Positions 41,986 through 50,623 of a stretch of 64,000 bases of DNA are shown here, one piece after another (within the stretch, counting starts at the first letter, position 1; the number at the start of each line of letters is the position of its first letter). The stretch lies in contig JAHBWA010000022.1 of the NCBI GenBank assembly GCA_019637195.1, forward strand, positions 1-64,000. Reading direction: 5' to 3'. The stretch is from Labilithrix sp. (GTDB taxonomy: Bacteria; Myxococcota_A; Polyangia; Polyangiales; Polyangiaceae). Below the pieces are notes generated by a model. The model had not been told where the DNA came from and made no database searches. It was given only the letters and a program-made list of their open reading frames with translations. The translations under genes and the position numbers were made by a program.

Positions 41986-42900
41986 CTACGTTCGCCGCCG
42001 TGAGGGAGTCCCGGATCGCGGCGGCTCGCTGGCCTTCTCGAGCTCGCGGGCGAGCAGATCGGCGACGGCGCGTACGCGCGGGATGTCGAGCGCGCGCTTC
42101 GCGCACACGAGGTGGAGCGACCGCTTCAGATTGCCGAAGTCGACGTCGAGCTCGACGAGGCTCGACGCGGAGAATCGATGGCGCGCCCGTCCGAGGAAGA
42201 TCGCGCCGATCCCGGCCTCCGCGGCCCTGAGCTGCACGAGGAAGTCGTCGGAGGCGAAGATCGGCCGGAAGCCGGGGACCAGCTTCGCGAGCTCGGGGTT
42301 CGGTGAGAGGTGATCGAGCGGCGGCGCCCAGCCGATCCACGCGATGTCGGTCAGGCGCGGACTCTTCGGGAGCGAGCGGGCGTACGCGGGTGAGCCGAAG
42401 ACGCCGACGCCGTGCGCGAGCGACGCGACCGTGACGAGCTCCTTCTGCCCGCCGCTGTCCGAGATGCGGAGCGCGAGGTCGGCCTCACGGCGGACGAGAT
42501 CGACGTATTGCACCGACGACACGACGTCGAGCGTGACGTCCGGGAGCACCCCGCGGAGCCACGCGGCGAACGGCGCGACGAGCTCGAAGGCGACGCCAGG
42601 CGGCGCCGTGATGCGGACGACGCCTCGCGGAGCGCTCTCCGTTCGCGCGGCCGCGCGATCGACCTCGCCCGCCCACTCCGCCATCCGGCGCGCCGGCTCG
42701 AGCATCCGCTCCGCGAAGGGCGTCAGCGCGACCCCCTCGACGCTGCGCACGAAGAGGCGCTCGCCGAGGAGCGACTCGAGCTGCGAGAGTCGCCGGCTCG
42801 CGGTCGGCTGCGTGATCTGCAGGCGCCGCGCCGCCGCCGTCACGCTGCGCGCCTCGGCGATCGCGAGGAACAGCTGGACCTCTTCCCAGGGGACATTCAC
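41986..42900 (-). CDS. LysR-family transcriptional regulator
   Basis: 304 residues with a GTG start. N-terminal winged helix: VQLFLAIAEARSVTAAARRLQITQPTASRRLSQLESLLGERLFVRS. The LysR substrate domain follows (residues about 90-290: PRGVVRITAPPGVAF, SDFLVQL-type region, GIGAIFLGRARH). Divergent from the metallo-beta-lactamase gene (start 42968) with 67 bp between and a 14-bp palindrome in that gap, so it most probably controls that neighbour and itself. Confidence 0.85.
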   Translation of the reverse strand: MNVPWEEVQLFLAIAEARSVTAAARRLQITQPTASRRLSQLESLLGERLFVRSVEGVALTPFAERMLEPARRMAEWAGEVDRAAARTESAPRGVVRITAPPGVAFELVAPFAAWLRGVLPDVTLDVVSSVQYVDLVRREADLALRISDSGGQKELVTVASLAHGVGVFGSPAYARSLPKSPRLTDIAWIGWAPPLDHLSPNPELAKLVPGFRPIFASDDFLVQLRAAEAGIGAIFLGRARHRFSASSLVELDVDFGNLKRSLHLVCAKRALDIPRVRAVADLLARELEKASEPPRSGTPSRRRT

Positions 42901-42904
42901 ACGT

Positions 42905-42918
42905 GCATGGTACCATGC
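42905..42918. promoter_or_regulatory. GCATGGTACCATGC palindrome in the LysR/MBL intergenic region
   Basis: A perfect 14-bp palindrome four bases upstream of the LysR start. CATGC and GCATG arms recur around 42935-42950. Typical placement for a LysR regulator binding its own and a divergent promoter. Confidence 0.6.
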
Positions 42919-42967
42919 CCACTACGTCAGTTTTCATGCGCTGGAGCATGGCTCACCTTTCAGGGCC

Positions 42968-43951
42968 ATGAAGACCTCCACGAAGAAGACCGCTCGGAGC
43001 GTCGTGCTCGCGCTCGCCGGTGGCGTGGTCGCGACCTCGGTCGCGATCGGCGCAATCGGCTGCAGCGCGACCTCCCATCCCCACGCGCCGGCGAGCCTCG
43101 GGGCGGCCGCGGCGACCGCGTCGCTCGAGGCGCTCGTCGACGAGCCGGGGCCGCTGACGGTGGAGACGGTGATCGGGGCCGACTGGCAGGTGCCGCTCTC
43201 GGGGCTCCTGAACCTCGATCACCCCAAGGCGAAGAGCGCGAAGCTCACCGATCGAGACGAGCCGATCCACGTCGCGTTCCACGCGGTCACCCATCCCACG
43301 CGCGGGACGTTCCTCGTCGACACCGGGGTGGAGCGCGCGCTCTTCGACGCCCCGGACGAGGCGGTGATCCGCGGGCTCGCCGCGCGCGTCGCCCACGTCG
43401 ACAAGATGAAGCGGCGCACGGACACGAAGACGTGGATCGAGCGCCAGCGGCGCGCGCCTTCCGGCGTGTTCCTCACTCATCTCCACGTCGATCACGTCTC
43501 GGGAATGCGCGACGTGCCGGCGGGCACCCCGGTCTTCGTCGGGCCGGGCGAGAGCAGCGCGCGAAGCTTCGAGAACCTCTTCGTCGCCCCGATCGTCGAT
43601 CGAGCGCTCGAGAACAAGCCTCCGCTCGCGGTGTGGCGCTTCTCCGCCGATCCCGACGGCGTGTTCGACGGCGTCGTCGACGTCTTCGGCGACGGATCGT
43701 TCTGGGCGATCCTCGTGCCCGGGCACACCCGCGGGAGCACCGCCTACCTCGCCCGCACGAAGACAGGCGCGATCCTCTTCACCGGCGACGCGTGCCACAC
43801 CGCCTGGGGCTGGGAGCACGGCGTGGAGCCGGGCGACTTCTCCGCCGACAAGCGGCGGAGCGCCGACAGCCTCGAGCGCCTCCGCCGCTTCTCGGCCCGC
43901 CACCCGACGATGGAGGTCCGCGTCGGACACCAGGAGCGTCCGCGGGGATGA
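42968..43951 (+). CDS. Metallo-beta-lactamase-fold lipoprotein
   Basis: 327 residues from MKTSTKKTARSVV with AGGG just upstream. The signal ends in AIGC (Cys32). The metal motif is HLHVDH (His171, His173, Asp175, His176), followed by LVPGHTRGS and FTGDACHTAWGW for the other metal ligands. In layout it matches lactonase/glyoxalase-like members (residues 100-130 with HPTRGTFLVDTGVER). It is a membrane-anchored hydrolase in the periplasm; the substrate is not predictable. It is divergent from a LysR regulator. Confidence 0.8.
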   Translation: MKTSTKKTARSVVLALAGGVVATSVAIGAIGCSATSHPHAPASLGAAAATASLEALVDEPGPLTVETVIGADWQVPLSGLLNLDHPKAKSAKLTDRDEPIHVAFHAVTHPTRGTFLVDTGVERALFDAPDEAVIRGLAARVAHVDKMKRRTDTKTWIERQRRAPSGVFLTHLHVDHVSGMRDVPAGTPVFVGPGESSARSFENLFVAPIVDRALENKPPLAVWRFSADPDGVFDGVVDVFGDGSFWAILVPGHTRGSTAYLARTKTGAILFTGDACHTAWGWEHGVEPGDFSADKRRSADSLERLRRFSARHPTMEVRVGHQERPRG

Positions 43952-44014
43952 TCGCCGTCGATGCGCCGATGGGGCGAAGAGCAGACCGTACCCGCGCTCG
44001 CCGGAGCGCGGGGA

Positions 44015-44878
44015 TCAGCCGCCGAGACGAGCCGCCTGCGCGAGCTCGCTCATCTTGGTGAACTGGCCGAGCTGGAAGCGCCGGTGAAACTCCATGATCT
44101 CGATCGGTGAGCCTGCCACGAACGGACCGTGCTGCATCAGCGCCTCGCCGATCGGCTCGCCGGCGTAGAGCACGAGGCGCCCGCCGCCGTCGCCCGACGT
44201 GAAGGTGAGCTCCGTCTCGTTGCCGGGAGCGAGCCAACCGACTTCGCCCTTCGCGACGGTGTCCTGCCCGACCCGAACGCTTCCCTCGATCACGTAGAAG
44301 AAGCCGTTGTACGAGCCCGGAAGCTCCTGGGTGAACGAGGCGCCCGCCTCCAGGCTCAGCTCGAGCAGCGTCACCGGCACGTGGTTCAGCGTCGGCGACC
44401 GGAGCGCGCCCGAGCTACCGCTGTACAGCCGGCCGAGGGCGCCCGGCGCTTCGATCCGCGGTGCGTTCGCCTTCCGCACGATCTCGAAGCGCGGCGGAGC
44501 ATCACGGTCCTTCGCCGAGAGACCGATCCAGAGCTGGAGGACGCGGGAGCGGCCGGACGCTTCGACCGACTCGTTGTGGATGATGCCGCGCCCGGCCGTC
44601 ATCCAGATCACGTCGCCCGCAGAGAGCTCGCCTTCGTCGCGATCGACGAGCGAGCCTTCGAGGACGAGCGTCACCGTCTCGAGACCGGCATGCGGATGCG
44701 CTCCTCCGATGTGGCGGCGCCGCGGGATGTCCAGCCGATCATCCATCAAGAGGACGAACGGATCGCTCTTCGAGAGCGCGACCGGGCGAAGCACCTCGAC
44801 GGCCGTGTGCCCTTCTCCGATGAAGCCCGGCGCGGGCGGCGGCGTGATGTCCTTGCGAACGATGGTGCGTCGGCTCAT
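44015..44878 (-). CDS. Pirin-family protein
   Basis: 287 residues from MSRRTIVRKDITPP (an upstream ATG three codons earlier is possible). Bicupin: FVLLMDDRLDIPRRRHIGGAHPHAGLETVTLVLEG gives the His-rich N-terminal iron site (HIGGAHPHAGLE), and VIWMTAGRGIIHNE holds the second part; the C-terminal cupin (SYNGFFYVIEGSVRVG) lacks metal ligands, as usual. Pirins are iron-dependent and some act as quercetinases. Divergent from an HxlR regulator with a GTTGAACTTCAAC palindrome between, so it is probably redox- or stress-regulated. Confidence 0.85.
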   Translation of the reverse strand: MSRRTIVRKDITPPPAPGFIGEGHTAVEVLRPVALSKSDPFVLLMDDRLDIPRRRHIGGAHPHAGLETVTLVLEGSLVDRDEGELSAGDVIWMTAGRGIIHNESVEASGRSRVLQLWIGLSAKDRDAPPRFEIVRKANAPRIEAPGALGRLYSGSSGALRSPTLNHVPVTLLELSLEAGASFTQELPGSYNGFFYVIEGSVRVGQDTVAKGEVGWLAPGNETELTFTSGDGGGRLVLYAGEPIGEALMQHGPFVAGSPIEIMEFHRRFQLGQFTKMSELAQAARLGG

Positions 44879-44888
44879 GGACAGCATC

Positions 44889-44901
44889 GTTGAACTTCAA
44901 C
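44889..44901. promoter_or_regulatory. GTTGAACTTCAAC palindrome between pirin and HxlR genes
   Basis: A 13-bp perfect palindrome with a central C, 11 bp upstream of the pirin start. Two CTATCCC repeats (44901, 44920) flank it toward the HxlR start at 44957. Likely the HxlR-type operator. Confidence 0.6.
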
Positions 44902-44956
44902 TATCCCACGTCAAGTAGCTATCCCTTGGAAAGCAGATCGTCTACGCTACCTCCTG

Positions 44957-45322
44957 GTGATCAAGACGACCGTCGACTCGCAATGCCAGGCGTTCCGCCT
45001 CGCGATGGATGTCCTGAGCCTCCCCTGGGCGGCGCTCGTCCTCAATGTCCTCCAAGCAGGACCGTTGCGCTTCAACGAGCTCTCCGCGGCAGCGCATGGC
45101 CCCGGCGACAAGGTCCTCTCGCAGCGGCTGAAGGATCTCGAGGAGCGGGCGCTGCTCGTTCGCCGCGTCGAGCCCGGCCCGCCGCTACGCGTCGCCTACG
45201 AGCTCACCGAGCGAGGCCGCTCCTTCAACGAGGTCGCCTGCGCGATCGAACGCTGGGGCCGCGGCCTCGTGAGCCGGAAGCCTAAGGCGAGCGCGACCGC
45301 AAAGCGGGCGCGGAGGACCTGA
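44957..45322 (+). CDS. HxlR-family transcriptional regulator
   Basis: 121 residues with a GTG start. Winged helix of the HxlR type: CQAFRLAMDVLSLPWAALVLNVLQAGPLRFNEL, then GPGDKVLSQRLKDLEERALLVRR and RVAYELTERG. HxlR proteins are dimers often sensing redox or aldehydes through Cys; a Cys precedes AFRLA here (residue 10). Divergent from pirin, which is probably its target. Confidence 0.85.
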   Translation: MIKTTVDSQCQAFRLAMDVLSLPWAALVLNVLQAGPLRFNELSAAAHGPGDKVLSQRLKDLEERALLVRRVEPGPPLRVAYELTERGRSFNEVACAIERWGRGLVSRKPKASATAKRARRT

Positions 45323-45341
45323 ACGCGCTCGCCGTCGACGC

Positions 45342-45590
45342 TCAGCCGCGCAACCGCACGCACGCCTCGACGTAGTCGATCGCCTCGGCGACGGTCCGAA
45401 TGTTCGCCACGTCTTCGACGGCGATGTCGACCTCGAACTCCGTCTCGAATGCGAGCGTGAGCTCGATCAGGCTCAGCGAATCCGCGCCGAGGTCGTCGGT
45501 GAAGGAGGCCGCCGGCGTGACCTGCTCCGCCGAGACACCGAGCTTCTCGCGAATCACGGCCATGATCTGGGAGCGAAGGTCGGTGCTCAT
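45342..45590 (-). CDS. Acyl carrier protein
   Basis: 82 residues from MSTDLRSQIMAVIRE. The carrier site is Ser38 in DDLGADSLSLIELTL. The flanking pattern (VTPAASF and IADVANIRTVAEAIDYVEA near the C-terminus) fits an ACP of fatty acid or polyketide type. It stands alone next to an HxlR regulator and far from any fab or pks gene in this window, so its partner enzymes must be elsewhere. Confidence 0.85.
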   Translation of the reverse strand: MSTDLRSQIMAVIREKLGVSAEQVTPAASFTDDLGADSLSLIELTLAFETEFEVDIAVEDVANIRTVAEAIDYVEACVRLRG

Positions 45591-45909
45591 ACGCCTCCCT
45601 CTACCGTAGCAACGGATCGCGCGTCCGACGAGCACGGGATCCACCAACGACCAGTCGCCCATGGCGCGAGCGCGTAGGTCGAGGCGCTCGATCCTCTCGG
45701 CGCTCGAGGCCCCCCGAGGGCGCAGGGGACGGCGTCGTCCATGGCGCGGGACGTAGGTCGAGACGCCCCATCCTCTCTGCTCTGCGCCTCGGGCCCGCGG
45801 CGTCTCGTCCGCCGTCCTGCGAGGGCATCGAAGAGACCCCGGGAGCGCGTCAGCCTCTGCCTTGCTTTCCGCTCCCCTCCCCGCGCGATCCCGAAGTAGT
45901 GTCCCCGCC
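45591..45909. other. Gene-free stretch with an imperfect tandem duplication
   Basis: Positions 45660-45800 contain two related segments of about 75 bp, each beginning CCATGGCGCG and including GTAGGTCGA. No gene. The promoter of rarD and of the acyl carrier protein is presumably here. Confidence 0.4.
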
Positions 45910-46788
45910 GTGAGCGAGAGGCAGCGCGGCGTCCTGATGGCGGTCGCGGCATACTGCTCGTGGGGCTTTCTCCCTCTCTATTGGCCGCTCCTCCTCCCCG
46001 CTCGCGCGACGGAGATCCTCGCGCATCGGATCGCGTGGTCGCTCGCGTTCCTCGTCTTGCTGCTCGCGCGCTCCGGCGGCTTCGCTCGGATCCGCGCCGT
46101 GGGCGCGCGGCGCCTTCGCCTGCTCGCGGCGGCGTCGTGCTTCATCGGTGCCAACTGGGGCCTCTACATCTGGGCCGTCAACCATCACCACGTCGTCGAG
46201 ACGGCGCTCGGCTACTTCATCAGCCCGCTCGTGACGTTCATGCTCGGCGTCGTCGTCCTGCGCGAGCGCCTCCGCCGGGCGCAGTGGGTGGCGCTCGGGC
46301 TCGCCGCGCTCGCGGTCGTGATCCTGACCGTCGACTACGGTCGCGCGCCGTGGATCGCGCTCGCCCTCGCGACGAGCTTCGGGGTCTACGGGCTCCTCAA
46401 GAAGAGAGCCGGCGTCGGCGCGGTGGAGAGCCTCGCGATCGAGACCTCGCTGTTGGCTCTCCCGGCGCTCGCGTATCTCGTGCTGCTCGAGGCCCGCGGC
46501 CAGGCGACGTTCGGTCACGGCTCGTGGACGACCAGCGCGCTCCTCGTGTCCACCGGCGTCGTCACCGCGACGCCGCTCCTCGCCTTCGCCGGCGCCGCGA
46601 ACCGGATGCCGCTCAGCGCCCTCGGCCCGCTCCAGTACATCTCGCCGACCCTGCAGTTCGTCTGCGGCGTCTTCGTCTTCCACGAGGCGATGCCGGTGTC
46701 CCGCTGGGTGGGCTTCCTCCTCGTCTGGCTCGCGCTCGCGCTGTTCCTCGTCGAGGGGATGGCCCGCGCGCGGTCGACGGCGCGCTGA
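45910..46788 (+). CDS. rarD: EamA-family transporter RarD
   Basis: 292 residues from a GTG start (VSERQRGVLMAVAAY). Ten hydrophobic helices in two EamA halves, and the RarD pattern HHHVVETALGYFISPL (residues about 92-107), then GLLKKRAGV and LQYISPTLQFVCGVF. RarD proteins are inner-membrane exporters or permeases with unproved substrate. It is single-gene. Confidence 0.85.
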   Translation: MSERQRGVLMAVAAYCSWGFLPLYWPLLLPARATEILAHRIAWSLAFLVLLLARSGGFARIRAVGARRLRLLAAASCFIGANWGLYIWAVNHHHVVETALGYFISPLVTFMLGVVVLRERLRRAQWVALGLAALAVVILTVDYGRAPWIALALATSFGVYGLLKKRAGVGAVESLAIETSLLALPALAYLVLLEARGQATFGHGSWTTSALLVSTGVVTATPLLAFAGAANRMPLSALGPLQYISPTLQFVCGVFVFHEAMPVSRWVGFLLVWLALALFLVEGMARARSTAR

Positions 46789-46792
46789 GCGA

Positions 46793-47179
46793 TCAGGAGA
46801 GCGGGCAGAAGAGGCTGACGTGCGCGCCGTCCGGATCCTCGACGATCGCGTAGCGCTGGCCCCAGAACGCGTCCCACGGCGCCTTGACGCCCTTGTGCCC
46901 GGCGGCCACGATCGCCGCGTAAGTGTCGTCGACGTGCTTCGGCGACTCGCAAAGGAACGCGAGGCCGAGGCGCTGCCCCTGCGGCGCGACCCAGTCCGGG
47001 GTGAGATCCTTGTCCAGCGACGCCGCGTTCAGGGAGATGCGGTAGCCGTTCACCTTGCACTCCACGTAGGGCTCGCCCGCGGCGACCTCGGGGAAGTCGA
47101 GGCCGAGCATGCGGTAGAAGCGGGCGGCGGCGGGGAGGTCGGCGACGACGAGGCCGACCATGTCGGGGACGATCTTCAT
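46793..47179 (-). CDS. VOC-family (glyoxalase-like) protein
   Basis: 128 residues: the beta-alpha-beta-beta-beta unit MVGLVVADLPAAARFYRMLGLDF and the closing RYAIVEDPDGAHVSLF. Metal ligand candidates are the usual first-strand residue and Glu in VEDPDG. Used in glyoxalase, dioxygenase and antibiotic-resistance proteins; the substrate here is unknown. It converges on rarD with a four-base gap. Confidence 0.8.
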   Translation of the reverse strand: MKIVPDMVGLVVADLPAAARFYRMLGLDFPEVAAGEPYVECKVNGYRISLNAASLDKDLTPDWVAPQGQRLGLAFLCESPKHVDDTYAAIVAAGHKGVKAPWDAFWGQRYAIVEDPDGAHVSLFCPLS

Positions 47180-47188
47180 GCGGGATTC

Positions 47189-47345
47189 TTACTCCCCGAC
47201 GGCGTCGCTCGTCTTGAACGAATCGGACCTCTCACGGGCGAGGGGCGACGGAGCGACGCCGGCGAGGTCGCTCGCGTCCCGCGTGAAGCGCGCCTGGTCC
47301 GCGTAGCCGAACGCCGCGGCGATCGACCGCGGACGGCGCTCCGGT
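47189..47345 (-). pseudogene. AraC-type regulator, C-terminal fragment
   Basis: Minus-strand codons PRSIAAAFGYADQARFTRDASDLAGVAPSPL up to a stop at 47189 carry the last helix-turn-helix of AraC proteins (AFGYADQARFTRD). Nothing upstream belongs to an AraC protein; the histidine kinase ends at 47378. The remnant of a lost gene. Confidence 0.5.
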
Positions 47346-47377
47346 GCCGGCGAGGCATCGTGCCCGGTGCCCGACGA

Positions 47378-48472
47378 TCAGCCGACGGGCAACACCACGT
47401 GGAAGACGCTGCCACGGCCCAGTACGCTATCGACCCAGATACGTCCATCGTGCGCGTCGACGACGGCGCGGCAGATGTAGAGGCCCAGACCATGTCCGCC
47501 GCTCGCCTGATTCGGCAGCTGATGGAACCGCTCGAAGATCGCGCTCCGCTCGCTCTCAGCGATTCCGGGCCCGGTGTCTCGCACCGAAAGCTGAAGCTCG
47601 TCGTCGTCGCGGTGAGCCTCTACTTCGACGTGTCCCCCGGTCAGCGTGAACTTGATGGCGTTGGCGAGGAGGTTCGCGAGGACTTGATAGGTCCTGTCGC
47701 TGTCGAGCAAGACGGTCTCGGAGCCGACGTTGCTGTTCACGTCGAGCGAGATGCTCTTGGCGTGTGCCACCGGGGTGAAGGCGTCGCGGACATCCTCGAG
47801 AAGGAGATTCAGGTCGCTGGGCTTCTTGTCGATGGAGAGTCGACCGTAGCCGATACGCGCGACATCGAGCAGGTCGGTCACCAGGCGCAGCATCCGGTAT
47901 GACGCCCGAGAGATGCGGCGCGCCTCCCTATCGTCGAAAGCGGAATCGCCGCCCTCGATTCCCGCGCGGCACACCAGCGTCTCGGCGCTCATGCTGACGA
48001 TACCGATGAGATTGCGAAGCTCGTGACTGATCGAGGCCAAGGCGTCGTCTCGGGCATCGACCTGCTCATCGGCGCGCTCCCGCTCCACTCGAAGGTCCTC
48101 GTTCGTTTGCTCACGTTCGGCGGACAGGAGCTCGGCAATCGCGCGCCGCCGCGCCGATCGCTCGGCCTCGAGCTTGGCGTCGGCGACCGCTCGCTCGTGC
48201 TCCAACGCCTCGTCGTGGAGCCGACGCTCCGCTTCTAGCTTGGCGCGATCGTGCGGAGGGAGCGTGCTCGCGATCCCGGCGTCCGTCTGCGCTCGGGCGC
48301 GATGTCGAGCTTGTTCATTGGCGGCGCGCGATCGGGCCACATCGGAGTCGACCCTGGCCTCTACCTGCCGCTTGTGATGCTCGAGCACTCGATCTGCGGC
48401 GCCCCTCTCTCCGGCGAGGCTCTGATCGGTGAGCGCTCTCTCCGGCTTTTCGCTGTCGGTCTCCATTCCCAT
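47378..48472 (-). CDS. Soluble histidine kinase with N-terminal coiled coil
   Basis: 364 residues. Residues 1-140 are a highly charged coiled coil (repeated Arg/Glu/Ala heptads such as ERRLHDEALEHERAVADAKLE). H-box: SISHELRNLIG with His150. Catalytic domain: LANLLANAIKFT (N-box), DTGPGI (G1), FERFHQ (F-box), GHGLGLYI (G2). No membrane segment and no HAMP or PAS domain. A cytoplasmic sensor with an unknown signal; its response regulator is not next to it. The ATG at 48472 was used as the longest plausible start. Confidence 0.85.
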   Translation of the reverse strand: MGMETDSEKPERALTDQSLAGERGAADRVLEHHKRQVEARVDSDVARSRAANEQARHRARAQTDAGIASTLPPHDRAKLEAERRLHDEALEHERAVADAKLEAERSARRRAIAELLSAEREQTNEDLRVERERADEQVDARDDALASISHELRNLIGIVSMSAETLVCRAGIEGGDSAFDDREARRISRASYRMLRLVTDLLDVARIGYGRLSIDKKPSDLNLLLEDVRDAFTPVAHAKSISLDVNSNVGSETVLLDSDRTYQVLANLLANAIKFTLTGGHVEVEAHRDDDELQLSVRDTGPGIAESERSAIFERFHQLPNQASGGHGLGLYICRAVVDAHDGRIWVDSVLGRGSVFHVVLPVG

Positions 48473-48605
48473 GTCACTCGTCTAGCAACACGGTCGACGC
48501 GAATCATGCTCGGCCGTGCGACCCACGCCAGAAGCCTGGTCGGCAGCGCCTACATCGCGATTCGTCGTCCCGAAGCGCATCGTAAGTCGGTACGCTTCAA
48601 ACACC

Positions 48606-48962
48606 ATGAGCGCTCACGAGATCCGCATCGTCGCGCTCGTTGTCTTCGTGTGGCTCGCGTGCGCGGCGTGCGAGCGCAAGAGAGACGCTGGCCCGACGTC
48701 GACGGTGCCCCTCGCGCTCGACACGAGTTGCTCCGTCGATGAAGACTGCGTCCCCGCGCCGAGCTGCTGCCCTATGCCGTGCACCGGCCACGTCATCAAT
48801 CGAAAGGACGCCGCGCGCGCGAGCGACGAGCTCGAGAGGACATGCACGCCCGAGCAATGCGGCGGCGTCCGCGCGGGCGCCTGCCGGACGCACGCCTATC
48901 TTTGCGTCCAGAGGACCTGCAAGCTCGTGTACTCGGACGAGCCCGACTACCACGCTCGCTGA
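48606..48962 (+). CDS. Small Cys-rich lipoprotein
   Basis: 118 residues from MSAHEIRIVALVVFVW. Lipobox LACAAC; ten further Cys, including TSCSVDEDCVPAPSCCPMPC and EQCGGVRAGACRTHAYLCVQRTC. The pattern suggests a compact disulfide-bonded periplasmic or surface protein. No family name known to me. Confidence 0.65.
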   Translation: MSAHEIRIVALVVFVWLACAACERKRDAGPTSTVPLALDTSCSVDEDCVPAPSCCPMPCTGHVINRKDAARASDELERTCTPEQCGGVRAGACRTHAYLCVQRTCKLVYSDEPDYHAR

Positions 48963-48985
48963 CGCGTCGGATCTACCGCGCGGAT

Positions 48986-49528
48986 TCATCGGCCTCCGTC
49001 CGCTTGCTCGGCTCCGTCCGCTGCGCCGGCGTCCACCTCGGGCTTAGCCAGGCCGCCGTCGGGCGCAGCGGGAGGGAATGGCGGGAGCTCGAGCACGACG
49101 CGAAGGAAGTAGTCCGTGCACGTGTCGTTCTTGACGGCGATGCCGTTCGGACGTTGTGCGAAGAACACCACCGGACTGCCGGCGCCGCTGGTGAACTCCC
49201 CACCCTGCCTGTTCGGAGCGGGGCTTGCGCTAATGAAGGCATGAGGCAAGAGCGGTGTACGACCGCTCAGCGCAGGGATGTTGAAGGAATAGACGCGCTG
49301 TCGAGGGAACCAGAGCCAGTCGCCGTCGCTCGGGCTCGACTCCCACGTGTTCTCGGTCACCAACTGCCCCTCCCCCGGCTCGTCGCCGAACGTCTCGGTG
49401 GCCCCCTCGCAATTGCGACCGTAGCAGCCGGGGATGAGAAGTATCCCTCCGCTCAGCCCGAGCCAGAGCACGACGAAAGCGACAGCGCCGCTGCGGTAGC
49501 TCGGACGTGCGCACGACAAGGCGCTCAT
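48986..49528 (-). CDS. Hypothetical lipoprotein
   Basis: 180 residues from MSALSCARPSY. A hydrophobic signal segment (AVAFVVLWLGLSGGILLI) ends in IPGC lipobox. The mature part has two Cys (GRNCEGATETF), a GEFTSGAGSPVVFFAQRPNG core and a Pro/Ala/Asp-rich tail. Convergent with the Cys-rich lipoprotein. No known family. Confidence 0.6.
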   Translation of the reverse strand: MSALSCARPSYRSGAVAFVVLWLGLSGGILLIPGCYGRNCEGATETFGDEPGEGQLVTENTWESSPSDGDWLWFPRQRVYSFNIPALSGRTPLLPHAFISASPAPNRQGGEFTSGAGSPVVFFAQRPNGIAVKNDTCTDYFLRVVLELPPFPPAAPDGGLAKPEVDAGAADGAEQADGGR

Positions 49529-49894
49529 GGCGCCGAAGACTACTCTTTCTGCCGGTACGCGGGGCCGAGGCTCGGAGGAGACGTCGGGGCGCTCCCGCAC
49601 CACGAGCCAACGCTCCCGACGATGCCACTCCTGCTCCCACCAGACGTTCCCCGCGCTCGTATGCGCTGCACCTCTGCTCCCGCCAGATGTCCGTCACGCC
49701 GCTCCTCAGCTCGGAGGGGCTCTCCCAGGCCTGGCGGGACGCCGCCGACCGTCGTAAGCCCGCGATCGAGCGTCGGAGCGACGGATCCGCCCCGCTTGGG
49801 CGCCCGCCCATCGCCCTCACGGAGTCGGGCCCAGCGAAAGATCGGGCGTTTCGCCGGAGATCCTTTACACATCTCGAGCCGTAGGAGGGGTTTG
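49529..49894. other. Gene-free stretch upstream of a lipoprotein gene
   Basis: No gene supported. Two related segments (CTGCTCCCACCAGACG and CTGCTCCCGCCAGATG) lie at 49630 and 49675. The start of the following lipoprotein is marked by AGGAGGGG at 49883-49890. Confidence 0.4.
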
Positions 49895-50623
49895 ATGTCG
49901 GCGCGGGCGCTCGCGATCGTTCTTGTCCTTGCAGGGTGCGGGACGACTCCACCCGTTGCGTCGCCTGCGGCGGGTGCGTCTCCCGTTGCGCCGGTCGGCT
50001 CGAGCACGCACACGCTGACCCTCGTGTCGGTGGCGCAAGGGGGCGACGGCATCCGCGCGCACGCCGACGACGGGCGTCGGTTCAACGTCTATCACCCGCA
50101 GTACTGGCCCACGGTGCTGGCAGAAGACGCCGATCCGGCGGCCGCGATCGCCGCGGGGCGCGCTCCGGACCATCGGGTGACCCCGTATTCGATGACCGAT
50201 CCGTTCGTGGCCACGATGATCGCGAGCCTCGAGCGCGCTCGAGGTCCGAGCGTCGATCCGGCAGCCACCAACGCGGCGATTCGACGCCTGGGCATCGCGC
50301 CGCTCGTCATGGATCCCGATTGGAGCCACACGATGCTGACGAGCGTCACGCAGACAGGCCCCTCCACGTTCGCGCTCGGGATCCTGAAGCGAGGTACGCC
50401 CCTCGAGGCGACCGTCGGACGCTCCGCGAGCGCCCGGTACGAAGCGCCGCGGTACGAACACGCGTCGTACGCGAGCGTCGAGGGACGAAGCATCGATGCC
50501 GCCGCGTTCGCGGTGACGCTCGAACAAGGCGGCCTCGGTCCTCGCGCCACGCCAGGTATGCGCGCCCGGATCATCGCCGTGCTGCGGAGGCCCACCGTTC
50601 GGACCGACGCGCCATCGGAGTGA
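49895..50623 (+). CDS. Hypothetical lipoprotein
   Basis: 242 residues from MSARALAIVLVLAGCG with an excellent ribosome binding site (AGGAGGGG). Lipobox LAGC (Cys15). The mature domain has blocks DDGRRFNVYHPQYWPTVL, DHRVTPYSMTDPFVATM and PLVMDPDWSHTMLTSV. Likely an outer-membrane lipoprotein. I do not recognise the family. Confidence 0.7.
   Translation: MSARALAIVLVLAGCGTTPPVASPAAGASPVAPVGSSTHTLTLVSVAQGGDGIRAHADDGRRFNVYHPQYWPTVLAEDADPAAAIAAGRAPDHRVTPYSMTDPFVATMIASLERARGPSVDPAATNAAIRRLGIAPLVMDPDWSHTMLTSVTQTGPSTFALGILKRGTPLEATVGRSASARYEAPRYEHASYASVEGRSIDAAAFAVTLEQGGLGPRATPGMRARIIAVLRRPTVRTDAPSE

Noticed and set aside
45850..46683. 277-codon minus-strand frame over rarD
   Set aside because: Glu/Arg-rich shadow; the plus strand has the clear RarD helices.
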